Shown: positions 1 to 11,794, numbered from the stretch's first letter. The stretch is DNA of 64,000 bases from Proteles cristata cristata (GCA_017311185.1 JAESUZ010000446.1:496001-560000); one strand, 5' to 3'. Made by a program: numbers and translations. Notes: generated by a model from the sequence alone, not told the origin.

Positions 1-292
1 ATGGAGAACAAACTGATGGTTGCTGGAGGGGGTGGGTTGGGCAAAATGAATAAAGAAAGAGAGAGAGAGAGAGGCCTCCAGTTATGGAATGAGTAAGTTA
101 CAAGAATAAAAAGCAGAGTATAAGGAATGCAGTCAGTGATATTGTAATCACAATGTAATGGGGCAGCTGGTAGCTCTATTTGTGGTGGACACAGCAAAAT
201 GTGTAACCTTATCAAATCCCTAAGTGGTACACCTGAAACTAATGTAAAGCTATGTGTCAACCATACTCAAAACAAAACAAAACAGAAACAAT
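1..292 (+). mobile_element. LINE-1 3' end (old L1M-type, 3'UTR)
   Basis: The stretch follows the usual L1 3'UTR order: a purine-rich GGTTGCTGGAGGGGG-type segment, a 'gtattgtaatcacaatgtaatg' type segment, a 'ggtagctctatttgtggtgg' segment, 'gtacacctgaaactaatgta' and an A-rich AAAAC-repeat tail near 267-291. The element is cut by the window start. A short GA run lies at 54-74. Family assignment is from memory of L1 3' ends; subfamily not determined. Confidence 0.8.
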
Positions 293-971
293 TTCAACAT
301 GGTGACCCCAGAGCATTCAACCACGTGCTTTAGGGGACCAGTGCCAAAGAAGTAAAAATGGACGGTAAGTCCCTTAGAAGAGGGTCTTGTATTCTAGAAA
401 GAAGCACTAGACACTCAATCCTACATTTTGCAGGTAACACTTGCAAAATCCTGTATTTTGCAGGGAACACAAGTTATTAAGGAAGGTGGTAACAGTGATG
501 CGGGGCTAAGAGGGTAATGGTTTGGAGGAAGAGAAACCTGCATCAGGGAACCAATAAATGACACTGTGGATGATACCGTACCATACTGTTAAGGTGGGTT
601 ATGCTAAGCTAACAAGTAGATCCAAGGGCGTGATACCTGAACAGTAGAATTTCTCTCTCTTTCTCTTTCAACTGCCTGGGGCAGACCCAGGCCATTCAGG
701 ACAGGAGGGAGGCAGCTGAATGATTTTGCAAATCTGAAGCAGTAAAGAATACTAACGGAAGTGGTATTTTGAGAGGTGAACCTTGAGTTGCTCAGCTCCA
801 GTCAGGCTCAGTTCCCTGTAGGACTAAATCCCTTCCCCCGCCAGTCTAACACTAGACTAGTTTTGCTTTTAGGTCAAGGCCAAGAGAAAACTTAGGTTAT
901 AAATGAAATTTAATTTTGGTAGTATAGGCTTGAAAACAAACCTGAAAGGGGCTTTGTATGGTGTCTGGTCA
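293..971. other. Unique sequence, no gene seen
   Basis: No recognised repeat or supported exon. It holds an imperfect tandem duplication of about 30 bp (see 418-476) and a short CT-rich tract near 650-670. Confidence 0.5.
418..476. repeat. Two-copy ~30-bp imperfect tandem repeat
   Basis: The block ATCCTACATTTTGCAGGTAA (418 on) recurs as ATCCTGTATTTTGCAGGGAA from 448, each followed by a related CAC/ACA segment. A small local duplication with a few substitutions; no function implied. Confidence 0.75.
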
Positions 972-1075
972 ACACCTTCATTTAATGGATGAGAAGAGTG
1001 AGGACCAGAGAAATTAAAACCTTGTCCATAGTCACTCCTGGCGCCCAGTGCCTTTCCAGTGCATTTGTCCTGCTC
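972..1075 (-). mobile_element. MIR SINE fragment
   Basis: Reads ATGGATGAGAAGAGTGAGGACCAGAGAAATTAAAACCTTG..., the reverse complement of the MIR core (consensus GATGAGGAAACTGAGGC... AAGTGACTTG). Diverged, as expected for this ancient family. Confidence 0.65.
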
Positions 1076-2309
1076 TGTAAAACATGTACTTGGTGATAAG
1101 TCATGCCGAAAATAATATGAACTACTAAGTCACAATAGCATATTCATAATTTAAAAGGAAACTCTAATGGCATGATTTCAGACATGGCCGGCAGCCCAGG
1201 AGAGGAGGTATTTGGCAGTCATTAGTGAAGGGTTTCGGAAGACTTCCCCGGTTCCTCAAAATCACACGTGGCCATTGCTTTCCAGTCTTTATCTTGCTAT
1301 GATGCCCATTAAAAATGAGAATATTTGTCAAGGATAATGGTGTAAACAAGAGAGACTTTTCATCGTGGAGACACCTGTCTGGGGCTCAGATTTCCCCAAC
1401 GCCACTTGCCGGCTCCAATCAGATACCCTTCACCCTCCGCATCACCAGCCAAAGAGCTCCAAGGCAGACCACCCCCAGTTTACCTGCCCATCAGGCCAGC
1501 TGTTTGCTCAGTCCACCTCGATGGGCTAAGGAAGCCCCACTTGCTGCTGTAATTCCTGGAGACGTGTGATCCTTTGCTGTTTATCTGGAACTAAATACCG
1601 AGTTATTTCCGAAGTCGGAAAATAATCCAATCAAAGCCATAGCCTGCCTGCTCCACCTCCCTACAGGACTGTTTGCAGAGACTGAGGGTGTTCATCTCTG
1701 GGTTGACTCACTTCTGAAGAACATATTATTTGAAACAAGATTTATGAAGCATAGAAATTCCAAGCTAGCTAGGTCAGCTCCTGGTGGATAGTAGAATTAT
1801 TTGCTACCACATTTCTCTCAGTCTTATGCCTATTCGATTTTAAATTACTCAAGGGATAGCGAAGGGAATTTGTCACCCCTGAGCTGCATGCTCACCCATG
1901 TGACCACAGAGCAGGGGCGGTTTGACCCGCCCACCTGGAAAGCAAATGGACAAAAGACAAAAAAGAAATGCACACGGCACAGACTCTTGGGGGAAAAATG
2001 ACAGTGAGTGCTCACATGGTATTGAAAAATAAGTAGACAGAATTGGATTGCAAAGAAAGAGAATGGTGGTCATTAATTTAGCTTAGCACTCAACCTTTAC
2101 CGGGAAGGAACAGACAGTAGACTCCATCGGTAAGTACGTACAGTATTTATGTTCTATTTTACTAATGTATTTTGATTTTACTAGTGTATTACAGTTTTTG
2201 AGGACAGACTAGGTTCCTGAGTGAAGCTACTGTGTTCTTTATACAGCCCTGGTATTTATTCTACCCAAAGTCTTTAGACGCACAAGATGTAGATTTCTTT
2301 TTCCCCAGC
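1076..2309. other. Unique sequence, no gene seen
   Basis: Moderately GC-rich around 1370-1560 and otherwise AT-rich. Only short chance open frames are present on either strand. A small 20-bp tandem echo (TTTTACTAATGTATTTTGAT and its variant) lies near 2157-2195. Confidence 0.5.
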
Positions 2310-2430
2310 TCTAGACAATGGGTTCCTTGTGGGCAGTGAAGATGTTTTATTCATCCCTGTATCCTCCAAAACCTACACAGTACCTGCCCGTACACTCAAA
2401 TATCAGTTGAATAAATTAATGAAAGAATAA
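2310..2430 (+). mobile_element. L2 LINE 3' end
   Basis: Matches the L2 terminus in order: CTCTAGACAATGGGTTCCTT, 'gggcagtgaagatgttttattcatc', 'tgtatcctccaaaacctacacagtacctg', then 'ttgaataaattaatgaaagaat'. The family consensus has TTGTTGAATGAATGAATGA here. Confidence 0.75.
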
Positions 2431-2643
2431 GCACTCCATAGAACTGTCTTTAAAACCACACCATCTTTTTGGGATTGCAAAATACTTATTAGAGAAAGAA
2501 TTTGAAATGCTTTATTTAAATCATGGAACGTTTGGAGTTGGTAGGATCATGTCAAATCCCCTTCCTTAAGAAAATCACATTTGCAAGAAATGGAAATAGC
2601 ATCTGGCTCTCTCATTTTCAATAATTAAGAGCCGTCAGACACA

Positions 2644-2838
2644 GGGGTGCCTGGGGGGCTCAGTCCATTAAGCGTCCAACTTTTGATCTTGGTCGGCTCA
2701 GGTCATGATCTCGTGAGTTCGAGCCCTGCGTTGGACTTTGCACTGACTGTGGAGTCTGCTTGAGATTCTATCTCTCCCTCTCTCTGTCCTCCACCCCGCC
2801 TCACAAAATAAATATGTAAGTAAACTTAAAAAACTGTA
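2644..2838 (+). mobile_element. CAN-SINE (felid tRNA-Lys type)
   Basis: Head GGGGTGCCTGGGGGGCTCAG, then a region related to the tRNA A and B boxes, 'ggtcatgatctcgtgagttcgagccc', a CT-rich segment and an A-rich tail with AAATAAATATG. CAN-SINEs are RNA polymerase III-derived retroposons mobilised by L1. This copy is diverged and carries a small insertion after 'ccaactt'. Confidence 0.93.
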
Positions 2839-2960
2839 AAACATAAGCATAAAATAAATAAATGTATAAAAGCTGGAGCATATATGTGAGGGCATACATA
2901 TACACAAACAAGTCAAACATGTTTGTATCAGTCAAAAATTAGAGCCCTGTGGTTTCTGTC

Positions 2961-3207
2961 TTGAAGGGTATTTTTAAATTTTTTTAACGATTATTTATTT
3001 TTGAGAGACAGAGGAAGACAGAGTATGAGCGGGAGAGGGGCAGAGAGAGAGGGAGGCACAGAATCGGAAGCAGGCTCCAGGTTCTGAGCTGTCAGCACAG
3101 AGCCCTACACGGGGCTCAAACTCACGGACCATGAGATCATGACCTGAGCCGAAGCCGGACACTTAACCGACTGAGCCTCCCAGGTGCCCCTTGAAGGTTG
3201 TTTTTAA
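2961..3207 (-). mobile_element. CAN-SINE with target-site duplication
   Basis: The SINE body is 2977-3190 (poly-T start, GA-rich segment, ending CTCCCAGGTGCCCC). It is flanked by near-matching duplications, TTGAAGGGTATTTTTAA (2961-2977) and TTGAAGGTTGTTTTTAA (3191-3207), which mark a single L1-mediated insertion. Confidence 0.95.
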
Positions 3208-5700
3208 TCAGCTCTAAAAAGAGGGCCCACTTGCAGGAACTTAGGACAGCTTACCTGTTAGTGTCACTCAGGTAAGCATAGCGCAGATTTTAAAACCTCT
3301 GAATTAGAGCTGGAGCCAGGAAGTCAATTCTGCTCATTATTACACTTGTTCCGTGATCTTCTATTGCTGCAGCATAATTCAACCACACCTTATAGACATT
3401 TATGAAAAGCAAATTGTGCAAATACTGCACAAAGCACTGAGCTCGGTGGGCTGTTCAGCCTTTCAGTTACATAGCTTTCAGACCGTGCAATGGGCATCAC
3501 AGCACCTATCCAGCCCAGCCCACAAGAACGTCTGGAAATGGTACCAAAACATTCCGAAAATGAAATCGCTAGCATCTGGATGTAGAGTACCAGCATTGTT
3601 ATTAAATTGTCTTATTGCAAAATGACAGCTCTGAACCCAAATAAATGAACCGATTGCTTGGGTGGGAGTCGGGTGGAGAATTCTGGCATCAGCGCAGCTG
3701 CTTTGCTCCTGCCGTGGTTCGGTTTCCTCTCAGGAGGACAGTGAGGCAGATGGATTGACAATCCTCTGATTAGAAAGCTCATTTTTCCTACCTACTAGAT
3801 TATTCTGGTTCAATGCATTCACTCTCGATAAGTAGCACTGCCTGACAAGACAATAGGAAAAGATCTCATCAAATCCAGCCCACAATTGCAGTGACTTAGT
3901 AGATCGTGAGATCTATTTTACAGATTTTTGACCAACATTTAGAAACCACAGACTGGTCTGGACAGGATGCTTTCATCCCAACCTTCTTCTCGCGTCCTAA
4001 CTCTTAATTTATTTCTTGACTAGGTCTTTAGCTCCCTCATCATCCCCATCATCCTGTGAACATCACCCAGCTAGGAACAGCTTTGTTTTGCATTTGCTAA
4101 CCGGTCGTAATTTTAAAAGAATGTCTCCTTATAGATTACCTCCCTTGAAAATGCTTAAAAATGCACGGGGTATTTTCGATCAATCTGTTGTTTTGACAGT
4201 CTCTTATCCTACCCAACTTGTCTTCAGAGTATATTATCTTTGACCAAATTGCTTTCAACCTATTGCCAATCAGATTGATCATTCGAATTGCATTATCATA
4301 TATTGATGGCATCCACACTAAAATCAGGGATTTCCACAGTCTGTGCCTGGGCATTTGTCAAGCACCCTCTCTCCTAGCTCCTGTCAGCTTCTTCAGGTCC
4401 CCAGGTGCTCGGCCGGGACTCATGTCCTCAGGCCAGCCACTCAGCTGGCCTCGTGCAAGAGGCCAACCACCAGGTGTTGTACTGGCCACTCAAGTCCAGC
4501 ACTGCAAAGAAAATAGCCCTTCCATTCCGTTAAATAAAGAAAGCTAATAATAGCCTCTTCAGTCTTCAGCAGTGCAAAGCTGCGGGGACGTCTCTGTGCT
4601 CAGCTGTTTCATTGCCAAGGCTCCTCCACCACCGGCGTCTTTTCAAATCCGCGCCATGTTGAGGTTGTATAAGTGACCGGCGGCTAGGCAGTGCTGTGAC
4701 TAGCAGCAGTAACTCCAGAGAAATGTTCTCTTCGGATTTGGCCTTCAGATAGTGCGACATCAAGGGGAGGGCCTTAGAGCAGCTGTCCAAGAGTCTGCTA
4801 TCACTGGAACTATAACAAGCGGAGAGGGGTTTCTTTACTAGAACGCCACCAGTGTGTCATGCGAAATGAATGTCTCCCTCGGATGGTCGTGGGGAGGGGC
4901 TCGTATGTCCCCCTTGCGCAAGCTTTCGAAGGTGGGTCGGTGCCGCTGAAAGCAAGGCTGTGCGCTCTACAGATTGGCTCTACAAGTCTGGGTGCAAGTC
5001 AACCTGTTTCAACAAGGGAGCAGCCTGTCCCCAAGACCATCAGAGGGCTTCCTCTCCATTCTTTCTCCACAGAGTTCTCCATCTTGCTCCCAAGTAAATA
5101 TTGATCAAATGCCTTATGAATATGATTTTAAAGAAATGCCAAATTCTCAGCTGTTTAGAGTGTCATATATGTAATTCTCACTCTGATTACTGATGATTAC
5201 TAGAAAAAATAATTTCAAATGTCATGTTAACCCTGAAACGTTTAACTGGATCTTGTTAAACACACTTTATCCCAGTTTATCTACACCTGTCCACTTGGGT
5301 GAAAAGCAGTTATACATGTTCAGTGGAATCAATGATACATACATTTAGTTTATAACCCAATCTTCTAACCCAAATTGGAGGTGACTCTCTCTGCCCACAT
5401 CCCACTTAACACAAGGTCTTTTATATTTTTTTTAAAGATGGAATGGGTGAATAGTTATATATCTACATACTTTCCTTTTTTTCCTTCCTTAAATCTAGCT
5501 CAGGGTGTCTCCATTGGTTGGCCCTTACAAGAATTAGTGTATGGGTTATATAGAGAAAGCCATTTATTCTGTAGCTTATGAGCATCTTAAGGAATTTTCC
5601 AAGGATAATTTTGACCAGCTCTGATTTGCATTCGATGTTCCCACCGAGGTCTCCAATCCTGACCCTGAAAATGGAATATACTGGGTTTCCTTGCTCATCT
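3208..5700. other. Long unique stretch, no gene seen
   Basis: About 2.5 kb without a repeat I can recognise. Base composition alternates between AT-rich (3300-3650, 5100-5450) and GC-richer (4360-5000) segments. Open frames reach only about 109 codons (4218-4547, + strand) and show no domain, signal peptide or codon pattern that would support a gene. Confidence 0.5.
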
Positions 5701-5768
5701 GTCCACTTATTCAACTAATATTTACTAAATGCCTAATGTGTCAGAAATTCTACAGGGACGTGGGGAAG
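5701..5768 (-). mobile_element. L2 LINE fragment
   Basis: CCACTTATTCAACTAATATT followed by 'tactaaatgcctaatgtgtc' is the reverse complement of the common L2 region (consensus TTCAACAAATATTTATTGAGCACCTACTATGTGCCAG). Short and diverged. Confidence 0.55.
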
Positions 5769-6459
5769 CGACCACGTAAGCTATTGCCCTTACTCCCCCG
5801 TTGCTGTTTTTGAGTAAAGGGACCCTAATCATGTACCTGAAATCATTCAGCCCAATTGGTAACTGCCCTTTGGCTTTTTTTTTTTTTTCCCATCAAGTGT
5901 ACTTCACTGGAGTGTTTTGGGTCCTACACGTCCACCCACACATCACGTGCCCTCTCCTCCCGAAAGCAAAGTTCCGCACCGGCTTGTGGAAAAAGTGATT
6001 GCTCGGAACTTTTGTGGGCTTGTGACCTGATTTTATTGTTTTTCTGCTTTCGCCACTTTCGCCACAAACTCTTGCTCTGGGACTTCCAGACGTGAACTCC
6101 CCTCTGACCGGCTGAGTGTGGCGCCCCCGTGGTCGACCGCTGCTCCTGGCCACAGCTGCGTCAGGGTAGCTCACCGTCCAGGGTGCAGTTTCCTGTTTCC
6201 TTGCTGCTTTGGGCAGCTTTTGCGGAGGAACCAGCAACATAAGCACCTATAGGTATTCATGCTGTTTAGATCTCTTTTATTTTCCCAACTTGAACATTGT
6301 CTGCAGTGTCTTTTATCCACCACAACTTGCACTGAGTCAGATTCGTTAATAGTTTTCTTTATATTTTTAACTTAGTGTATTTTTAATGGTCTATTGTTTC
6401 TTTTCTTTTTTCTTTTCCTTTCCTTTCCTTTCTTTTCATGAATGTCCTGTTTAAGAGCT
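5769..6459. other. Unique sequence with a pyrimidine tract
   Basis: A locally GC- and CpG-richer part lies at about 5930-6170. It is followed by AT-rich sequence and a TTTCC/TTTTC simple repeat at 6397-6438. The 117-codon minus-strand frame at 5893-6246 runs through the GC-rich part and shows no domain. Confidence 0.5.
6397..6438. repeat. (TTTCC)n/(TTTTC)n pyrimidine repeat
   Basis: Consecutive TTTTC and TTTCC units with no purine except at the ends. A short imperfect pentanucleotide tract. Confidence 0.85.
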
Positions 6460-7040
6460 CCTCTATCCTATGTTGGAAACGTTCTCCGGTATTTTAATTT
6501 CTTTGGCAATGTCGCCTTTATTTCAACTGGAGTTTATTTTTGTGAATGATAGGAGCCTATGATAGACTGGCCTTTAACTTTTGTTCTTTTTAAACAGACG
6601 GTCAATTATCTCAGACTTATTTATAAATTAAGTCATTCTTTCTCCAAATGTCACATTTTCGTTGTCTAACTTACTCTATACACAGGAGTCTGTTTCTGAA
6701 CTTTCCTTTCTGCTCCGCTGATTCAATGTTATGAGGTTACAACAAAGCTTTAAGACTTTCTCATGTTCTGATGGGGCTATTGTTTTCCTCTTTGCCTTGT
6801 ACACTTCTTTCAGTTAGTCAAGTTCCCCCCAACCCCCTCACACACACCAATTATGTTGGGATGTTGATTGGGATTGCACTGCATTTATAGATTATTTTGG
6901 GGCAGATCTGACACACCTTCACAATGCCGAGTTTTCCCTTCTGTGAATGATTTAGAATTTTTAAAACAGCTACCTCACCTTCAGTCACACAATTCTCTTT
7001 ATTTCCTTCAGAGTGTTTGTTACTATGTTATATTATCATG
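6460..7040 (-). mobile_element. LINE-1 ORF2 fragment, antisense
   Basis: The + strand carries the reverse complement of L1 ORF2. The best landmarks are GATGGGGCTATTGTTTTCCT near 6770, 'gtcaagttcccccc', TTGATTGGGATTGCACTGCA with 'tttatagattattttgggg' near 6865-6910, and 'cttttctgtgaatgattt'. This order is fixed in old L1 elements. Reading frames are broken, so no reverse transcriptase could be made. The left boundary is uncertain. Confidence 0.8.
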
Positions 7041-7244
7041 TTTTTTTTTAATTTTATGTATTTATTTTTGAGAGAGGGAAAGAGAAAGGGAAGAGAGGGG
7101 AGGGGAGAGAGAATTTCAAGCAGGCTCTAGGCTATCAGCACAGAGCACCACACAGGGGCTCGATCTCACCAACCATGAGTTCAGGACCCGAGCAGAAATC
7201 GAGAGTCAGACGACGTGTAACCAACTGAGCCACTCAGTCACCCC
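7041..7244 (-). mobile_element. CAN-SINE inserted in L1 sequence
   Basis: Poly-T start, GA-rich segment, CAGGCTCTAGGCTATCAGCA, and end ACTGAGCCACTCAGTCACCCC. Possible duplicated target: CTATGTTATATTATCATG before and CTACGTTATTGTGTCAC after. Many changes from consensus, so an old copy. Confidence 0.93.
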
Positions 7245-7261
7245 TACGTTATTGTGTCACT

Positions 7262-7709
7262 AATTGATTTCCTGTTTTTTATCTGCGTGTAGAATAAACG
7301 CAAAAGTTCCCTGGCCTGGAACAGAGCATTCTTTTAATGATTGAGTGAAATAACCTTGGATTTCCAAAGCTTGGAGTTTCTCAGTTTGAAAAATCCAACT
7401 TCTTTTATTTCTTTGTTATTTGGTTCCCACCCCACTGCACACCTGCCATTGCTTCACTCTTGTCAGTAAGCCAAGGGCACCTGTTAGCAAGGACGCACCG
7501 CGAACCTGTTTGATCAGCCCCTCTACCACCTTACATAGCGCTCATCCCACTAGCCTGCCCCAATGTGGTCCTGCTCTCTCAGCTCCTGCCTCACCCCTGC
7601 GTGGGCTCTGCCGATGGGGAATGTTCTTCTCCCCAAGGTCTGAAGGTCTGCTTCCTGGAGAAAAGTTCATTCCCTTGACTCTGGTTTCTCACCGAAAGCA
7701 TTTTATATA
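7262..7709. other. Unassigned sequence, no gene seen
   Basis: The first ~70 bp may continue the antisense L1. The rest (7420-7700) is GC-richer with a 96-codon open frame lacking recognisable features. Confidence 0.4.
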
Positions 7710-8270
7710 GACTTAGCACTTTGACTTCCACCTAGACCCCAATACCTCCCAAATCTGTTTCCCTTGGCTAAATCTCTTTTTTGATAGATTTAGCAAACAC
7801 GTAGATATGACAGCTTGCTGGACATTTGCATGTAGAAGCCCGAAAAGAGTCTTAATAACCTGCATGTGCAAGTCAGACTAAACAGCATTCCCAAACCACG
7901 TCCTGCCTTGGCTCTCTTCCCTCCTCCCATTGGGGTCTCCTCTTAGGAGAACACTTCCCCCTCCCACTCTTCAGTGTCAGAGCTGGAACCACCCAGAAGC
8001 TCCTGCAGCCTCTCTGTCTGTGCATCTCTCATCTGCCAGCCTCTCCCATGGATCCCTGGGTTTTTTCACATCCGTACCATTTCCATATCCACTCTGATTC
8101 CACCACAGGTTCTCGTCCCCCACATGGCCTTCCTCAACAACTTTCTACGTGTTCACTTTTTGATCTCAAGAGGCCCCTCAAATCTTCCAAATCTTACCAC
8201 ATCACCCTTTTCCTAAAATCCTGACTAACCCTATGGTAATACTTCTCAAGTTTGTTCCATGCTGGCCCCA
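7710..8270 (+). mobile_element. L2 LINE internal fragment
   Basis: Weak but ordered similarity to the L2 3' half: 'cttccacctagaccccaatacc', then 'gacagcttgctggacatttgca', 'gtgcaagtcagactaaacagc', 'ctggaaccacccagaagctcc', 'ctctcatctgccagcc'. The L2 consensus has 'tgcctactggacatctccacttgg ... aaacctgggagtcatccttgac ... tctctccatc' in that order. No intact frame. Confidence 0.55.
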
Positions 8271-8898
8271 CCATGGGAATGTTCATCTTAAATCTGTGTC
8301 GAATATAGCTGTGGTTTTGGGGGTGTTTTTCGAGTGGATATCGCCTTCATCATGACTTGAAAACTTGCCGGAGATGCACAGTGGCATCTTGCGGTCAAGC
8401 TGCCTGGCACACCGTGCAGACATCTGGCTCACTGTCTACTTGTAAATCACTTTGTTCATATTTTTCTCATTCGTAATGCTGGATCGATTCCAATTAGGAG
8501 TTTAATAATGAACTATGTAATGATTTAAACAAGTTTATAGGATTAATGCTGAACTGATGATTTTAAGTAAGTCTGAATACATAAATCCTCCCAAATTATG
8601 AATCTTTGTTGCTTACTGAAGAGAATGAAAGACATTGAGGAAGGCAGCTTTGTGAGGGGTGGATGTCGGAGGGTCCCATGAAGTCGTGGCTCTTCCCTGA
8701 CCTTGACTGGAGATGGTTCAATGAGTCACCTCGGCTCAAGCATCAAGCCATGATAGCCTAGCTTACGTGGACCACACACTAATACATAGAACAGGGTCAG
8801 TGAACATTGGCGGAGTTCTTTAGAGTTCACTGGCTTCAATCAACTTTCTTCAAAACCACGTTATGTTAGGAAATAAATAAATAAACATCTAATAAAAA
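8271..8898. other. Unique sequence, no gene seen
   Basis: AT-rich in the middle (8460-8610). No recognised element and no open frame above chance length. Confidence 0.5.
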
Positions 8899-8911
8899 AA
8901 GTTGACTGTTA

Positions 8912-9120
8912 GGGGTGCCTGGGTGGCCCAGTCAGTTAAGCATCCGACTTCAGCTCAGGTCATGATCTCACCATTCGTGAATTCAAGCCCCACGTCAGGC
9001 TAGGTGCCAACAGCTCAGAGCTTGGAACCTGCTTGGGATTCTGTGTCTCCCTTTCTCTCTGCACCTCCCCCACTCATACTCTGTCTCTTTCTCTCTCTTA
9101 AAGATGAATAAACATTATAA
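8912..9120 (+). mobile_element. CAN-SINE with target-site duplication
   Basis: Head GGGGTGCCTGGGTGGCCCAG, tRNA-related part, 'agctcagagcttggaacctgc', CT segment, tail GATGAATAAACATTATAA. Flanked by AAGTTGACTGTT (8899-8910) and AAGTCAATTGTT (9122-9133). Confidence 0.95.
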
Positions 9121-9133
9121 GAAGTCAATTGTT

Positions 9134-10359
9134 ACATTTGGGAACATATTACTATGCTATTTCCCCCTAGAACCTAACTTACTTTCCTCATTATGGTTTC
9201 TTCAGGTTTTTGTAAAACTAGCTACCATTTTTTCAATAGGCACAAAGCTGGAAAGCTAGAAGTTATGCTTGAGCCCAGAAGACGATAAGCCTTCAATGAG
9301 AAATGTACACAGGTAGATAATTAATTAGAGGTGCCATGGACCTATAATGGATTCTTTAAAAATTTAAATGAGCACAGAAGTATATTCACTTGTGGAAGGA
9401 GCTTAAAGTTTCTGGAATGGTGAGCTGTTTGTGGCCCCAAGTCTCAACAGTATCATGCTCTCTGGAAGATAGCCGGTTTGTCTCCAGCCAAGATACATAA
9501 TCTATATTTCCTACCATTATTTCTGCCTCGCAGGCTGACAAAACCCAGAGCAAATCAATCACAGGACTGGAGTTAATCCAATAGTCTTCCCTTCAGCTGC
9601 TGGAAATCAGGCCTCAGATCTGGGAAGACAGCGCTGGTTATAACAAATGAGATCACAAATTTGACTGTTTTATTCGAAGCCTTCTCATGTTCACAGGTGA
9701 AGAGGGAGGTTAAATTGAAATTAAATGGATACCTCCCATCCTCTGTACTATCTGCAATATCTGATAATACCCTCTGCTTTCTTGGTGAGATCAATTGCCT
9801 GGGACCCAGAGCTGAGATTTAATTGGCAATAACTGGCGTGATTCTAGAGAAGACTCTGTGGCAGCAAAATAAATGAGACTAACAGTATTTGATTCGAGGC
9901 CCTACTCATCAATTCCCTTCCAGCCATCGACCAGGCTCTAAGAACCAGGCTCAAAAGCAGTATTTGTTCCTGCTAGGGGTGGTGGGCGGTGTCGCGTCAG
10001 CCATCACACTCTGCATTTGCTGGCGCTCTCTATATAAATATAAATTGAGAAGACGTACAACTTGGGAGCAATTCATCAGCCCCCAAAGTCACTCCTTCCT
10101 TCATCATGCAAGTGGAGAAGCCCATAGGAATGAGAGCAGTCTGATATGATGTCATATTTCTCTTCCATTTCTGCTAGTCCTAAAAGAAATTTATAAAACA
10201 TTTAGTATTTCCAGTTTCCTAGAGAATAAGGAGTATGAATATGATGAACATATAAATATACAAGTTACATCACTTGGTCGTGAGCATATTGATGTTAAGT
10301 GGATAAATTACCTAAACTCTGCAAATGAAAACCCTTATCAACAGCAAAATAATTATCAT
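9134..10359. other. Unique sequence; segment similar to 12.26 kb
   Basis: No standard repeat recognised. About 42 bp starting near 10036 (ATAAATTGAGAAGACGTACA...) resemble 12260-12301 at roughly 35 of 42 positions (see findings). The 86-codon frame at 9889-10149 has a short hydrophobic run but no start context, partner exon or family match, so I do not call it a gene. Confidence 0.5.
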
Positions 10360-10562
10360 TGACTGATACTTCCTGTGTGTAAAACATTACATCTGTGTTT
10401 TATCATCCTCTAAAACTGCAAAATTTTATTTTCTGTTTTACAGATAAAGGAAATTGAAAGTAAGATTAAATCAACTGCTTTAAGTCACCAAGCTAGCCTA
10501 TGATAAACTGATAACTGTCCCAGGCCAGTTTGATTCCAAATTATGTGCTTTACACCACATGG
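10360..10562 (-). mobile_element. MIR SINE
   Basis: The + strand reads 'cattacatctgtgttttatcatcc', then 'tttctgttttacagataaaggaaattgaaagtaag', 'aagtcaccaagctagcctatg', and 'ttccaaattatgtgctttacacc'. This is the reverse complement of MIR from its 3' region through the core to the tRNA-related part. Confidence 0.8.
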
Positions 10563-11290
10563 TAGATATAGGTTTTTAATAAGCTAGTATGTGTATGGTT
10601 TCCACGTCTCCTGAATTAAGTCACGGCCACCATGAACCCAATTTGTCTCTCATGGCAACCGCGGTTAAATATTCTGTATCTCTGCAGCAAGGATGAACCC
10701 AACTCGTTATCCAAGAGCCATCTAGGGGTCTAGGAAACACGGATATTCTGAACCAGGATGACAAAGCCAAGACGAGCTCTGCCAGGTGGAGGCAGCAGAG
10801 TTCAGAGGATCGCTACTCAGGTAGCACATTCACCAGGAAGCTGGGGCAACTTCTAAGCGCTGGGCTGGTGAAAATGTCAAGAGAATCCGGGGAGGGGGAG
10901 GGTGTGAAATTGACATTCAGCTTCAGCCCCCACCTAAAATGAGCTTGGAGACCTGTGCAAGGCCGGGTATGTGAAGGGAAAGGATCAGAGGTGACACGGG
11001 AAGCAGTTCAGGTGAGAGGCAAAGGGAGTTCAGGCGTTCAGATAGGTTGGCCAAGACCAGCAGAGAAGCCAGCCTCGTCTGAGTGCAGATAGGGCTGCAC
11101 ACTGTACACATATCTTTACATACATGGGAACCTTTCTAAGTTCATCACCTCTGTCCACCCACTTTAATATCTATTTTTCAATCACAGAAGAGATTAGTGC
11201 AAAGGCACCAGCAAGGAAGTAGCTATAATCTTCCACCTGAGTTATTATCGAAGAGTATGGGGGTAGGGGTGAATTTATCCAGTTCTGTAG
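10563..11290. other. Unique sequence, no gene seen
   Basis: Includes a purine-rich, GC-moderate part at 10760-11040. Nothing that supports a gene or known element. Confidence 0.5.
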
Positions 11291-11296
11291 CTATCT

Positions 11297-11415
11297 GTAT
11301 TATATTATATTATATTATATTATATTATATTATATTATATTATATTAATTATATCATATCACATCATATCATATCATATCATATCATATCATATCATATC
11401 ATATCATATCATATA
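11297..11415. repeat. Compound pentanucleotide microsatellite (ATATT)n(ATATC)n
   Basis: About ten ATATT-type units (11297-11346) are followed by about a dozen ATATC units (11352-11412). Both tracts are nearly pure, apart from one ATATC/ACATC interruption near the junction. Confidence 0.97.
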
Positions 11416-11544
11416 TTATTATACGGGAAATAACTCATTCCAATTAAAAGCACACCCTCTATTAGCATTTCCAGGGTAGGTAAAGGAAGGTTACTAAAGA
11501 ATATACTGGACCATCTGAACCACCCTCTCTCTGACTCAGCCACT

Positions 11545-11626
11545 ATTCAGTAGAGAGGTGGTGCAGAGAATCCTCTTCTGGAAAACAAGAAATCACAAAG
11601 GTAGAAAAAGACCAGAGATCACCTAG
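11545..11626. repeat. 82-bp direct repeat, copy 1
   Basis: Begins ATTCAGTAGAGAGGTGGTGC and ends GACCAGAGATCACCTAG. It recurs without any difference at 12313-12394, 768 bp downstream. Confidence 0.97.
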
Positions 11627-11745
11627 CTCAGTCCACGTGCTTTACAAATGTGGAAAGAACATGTTTGTGCCATTAATTCACAGTGATGGCAGGACTGGAT
11701 TATCAGAAAGTCTGTGACTCCCTGTCAAATTCTTTATTACTCAAA
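11605..11745 (-). mobile_element. MIR-like fragment (tentative)
   Basis: 'gatcacctagctcagtccacgtgctttacaaatgtggaaag', then 'cacagtgatggcaggactgg' and 'gtctgtgactccctgtcaa' follow the order of the MIR reverse complement. Diverged and overlapping the end of the 82-bp repeat. Confidence 0.45.
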
Positions 11746-11794
11746 TAAGGAAACATGAGATTCTAGGGAAGACAACAGAGAAAGAAGAACACCA

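Noticed and set aside
9889..10149. 86-codon frame with a short hydrophobic segment (possible small membrane protein)
   Set aside because: The hydrophobic run is short and there is no supporting start context, conservation evidence or transcript signal. Part of it overlaps the segment similar to 12.26 kb, which is not open there.
11297..11415. Regularly spaced short repeats that might suggest a CRISPR-like array
   Set aside because: The array is a contiguous pentanucleotide microsatellite without spacers, in a mammalian genome.
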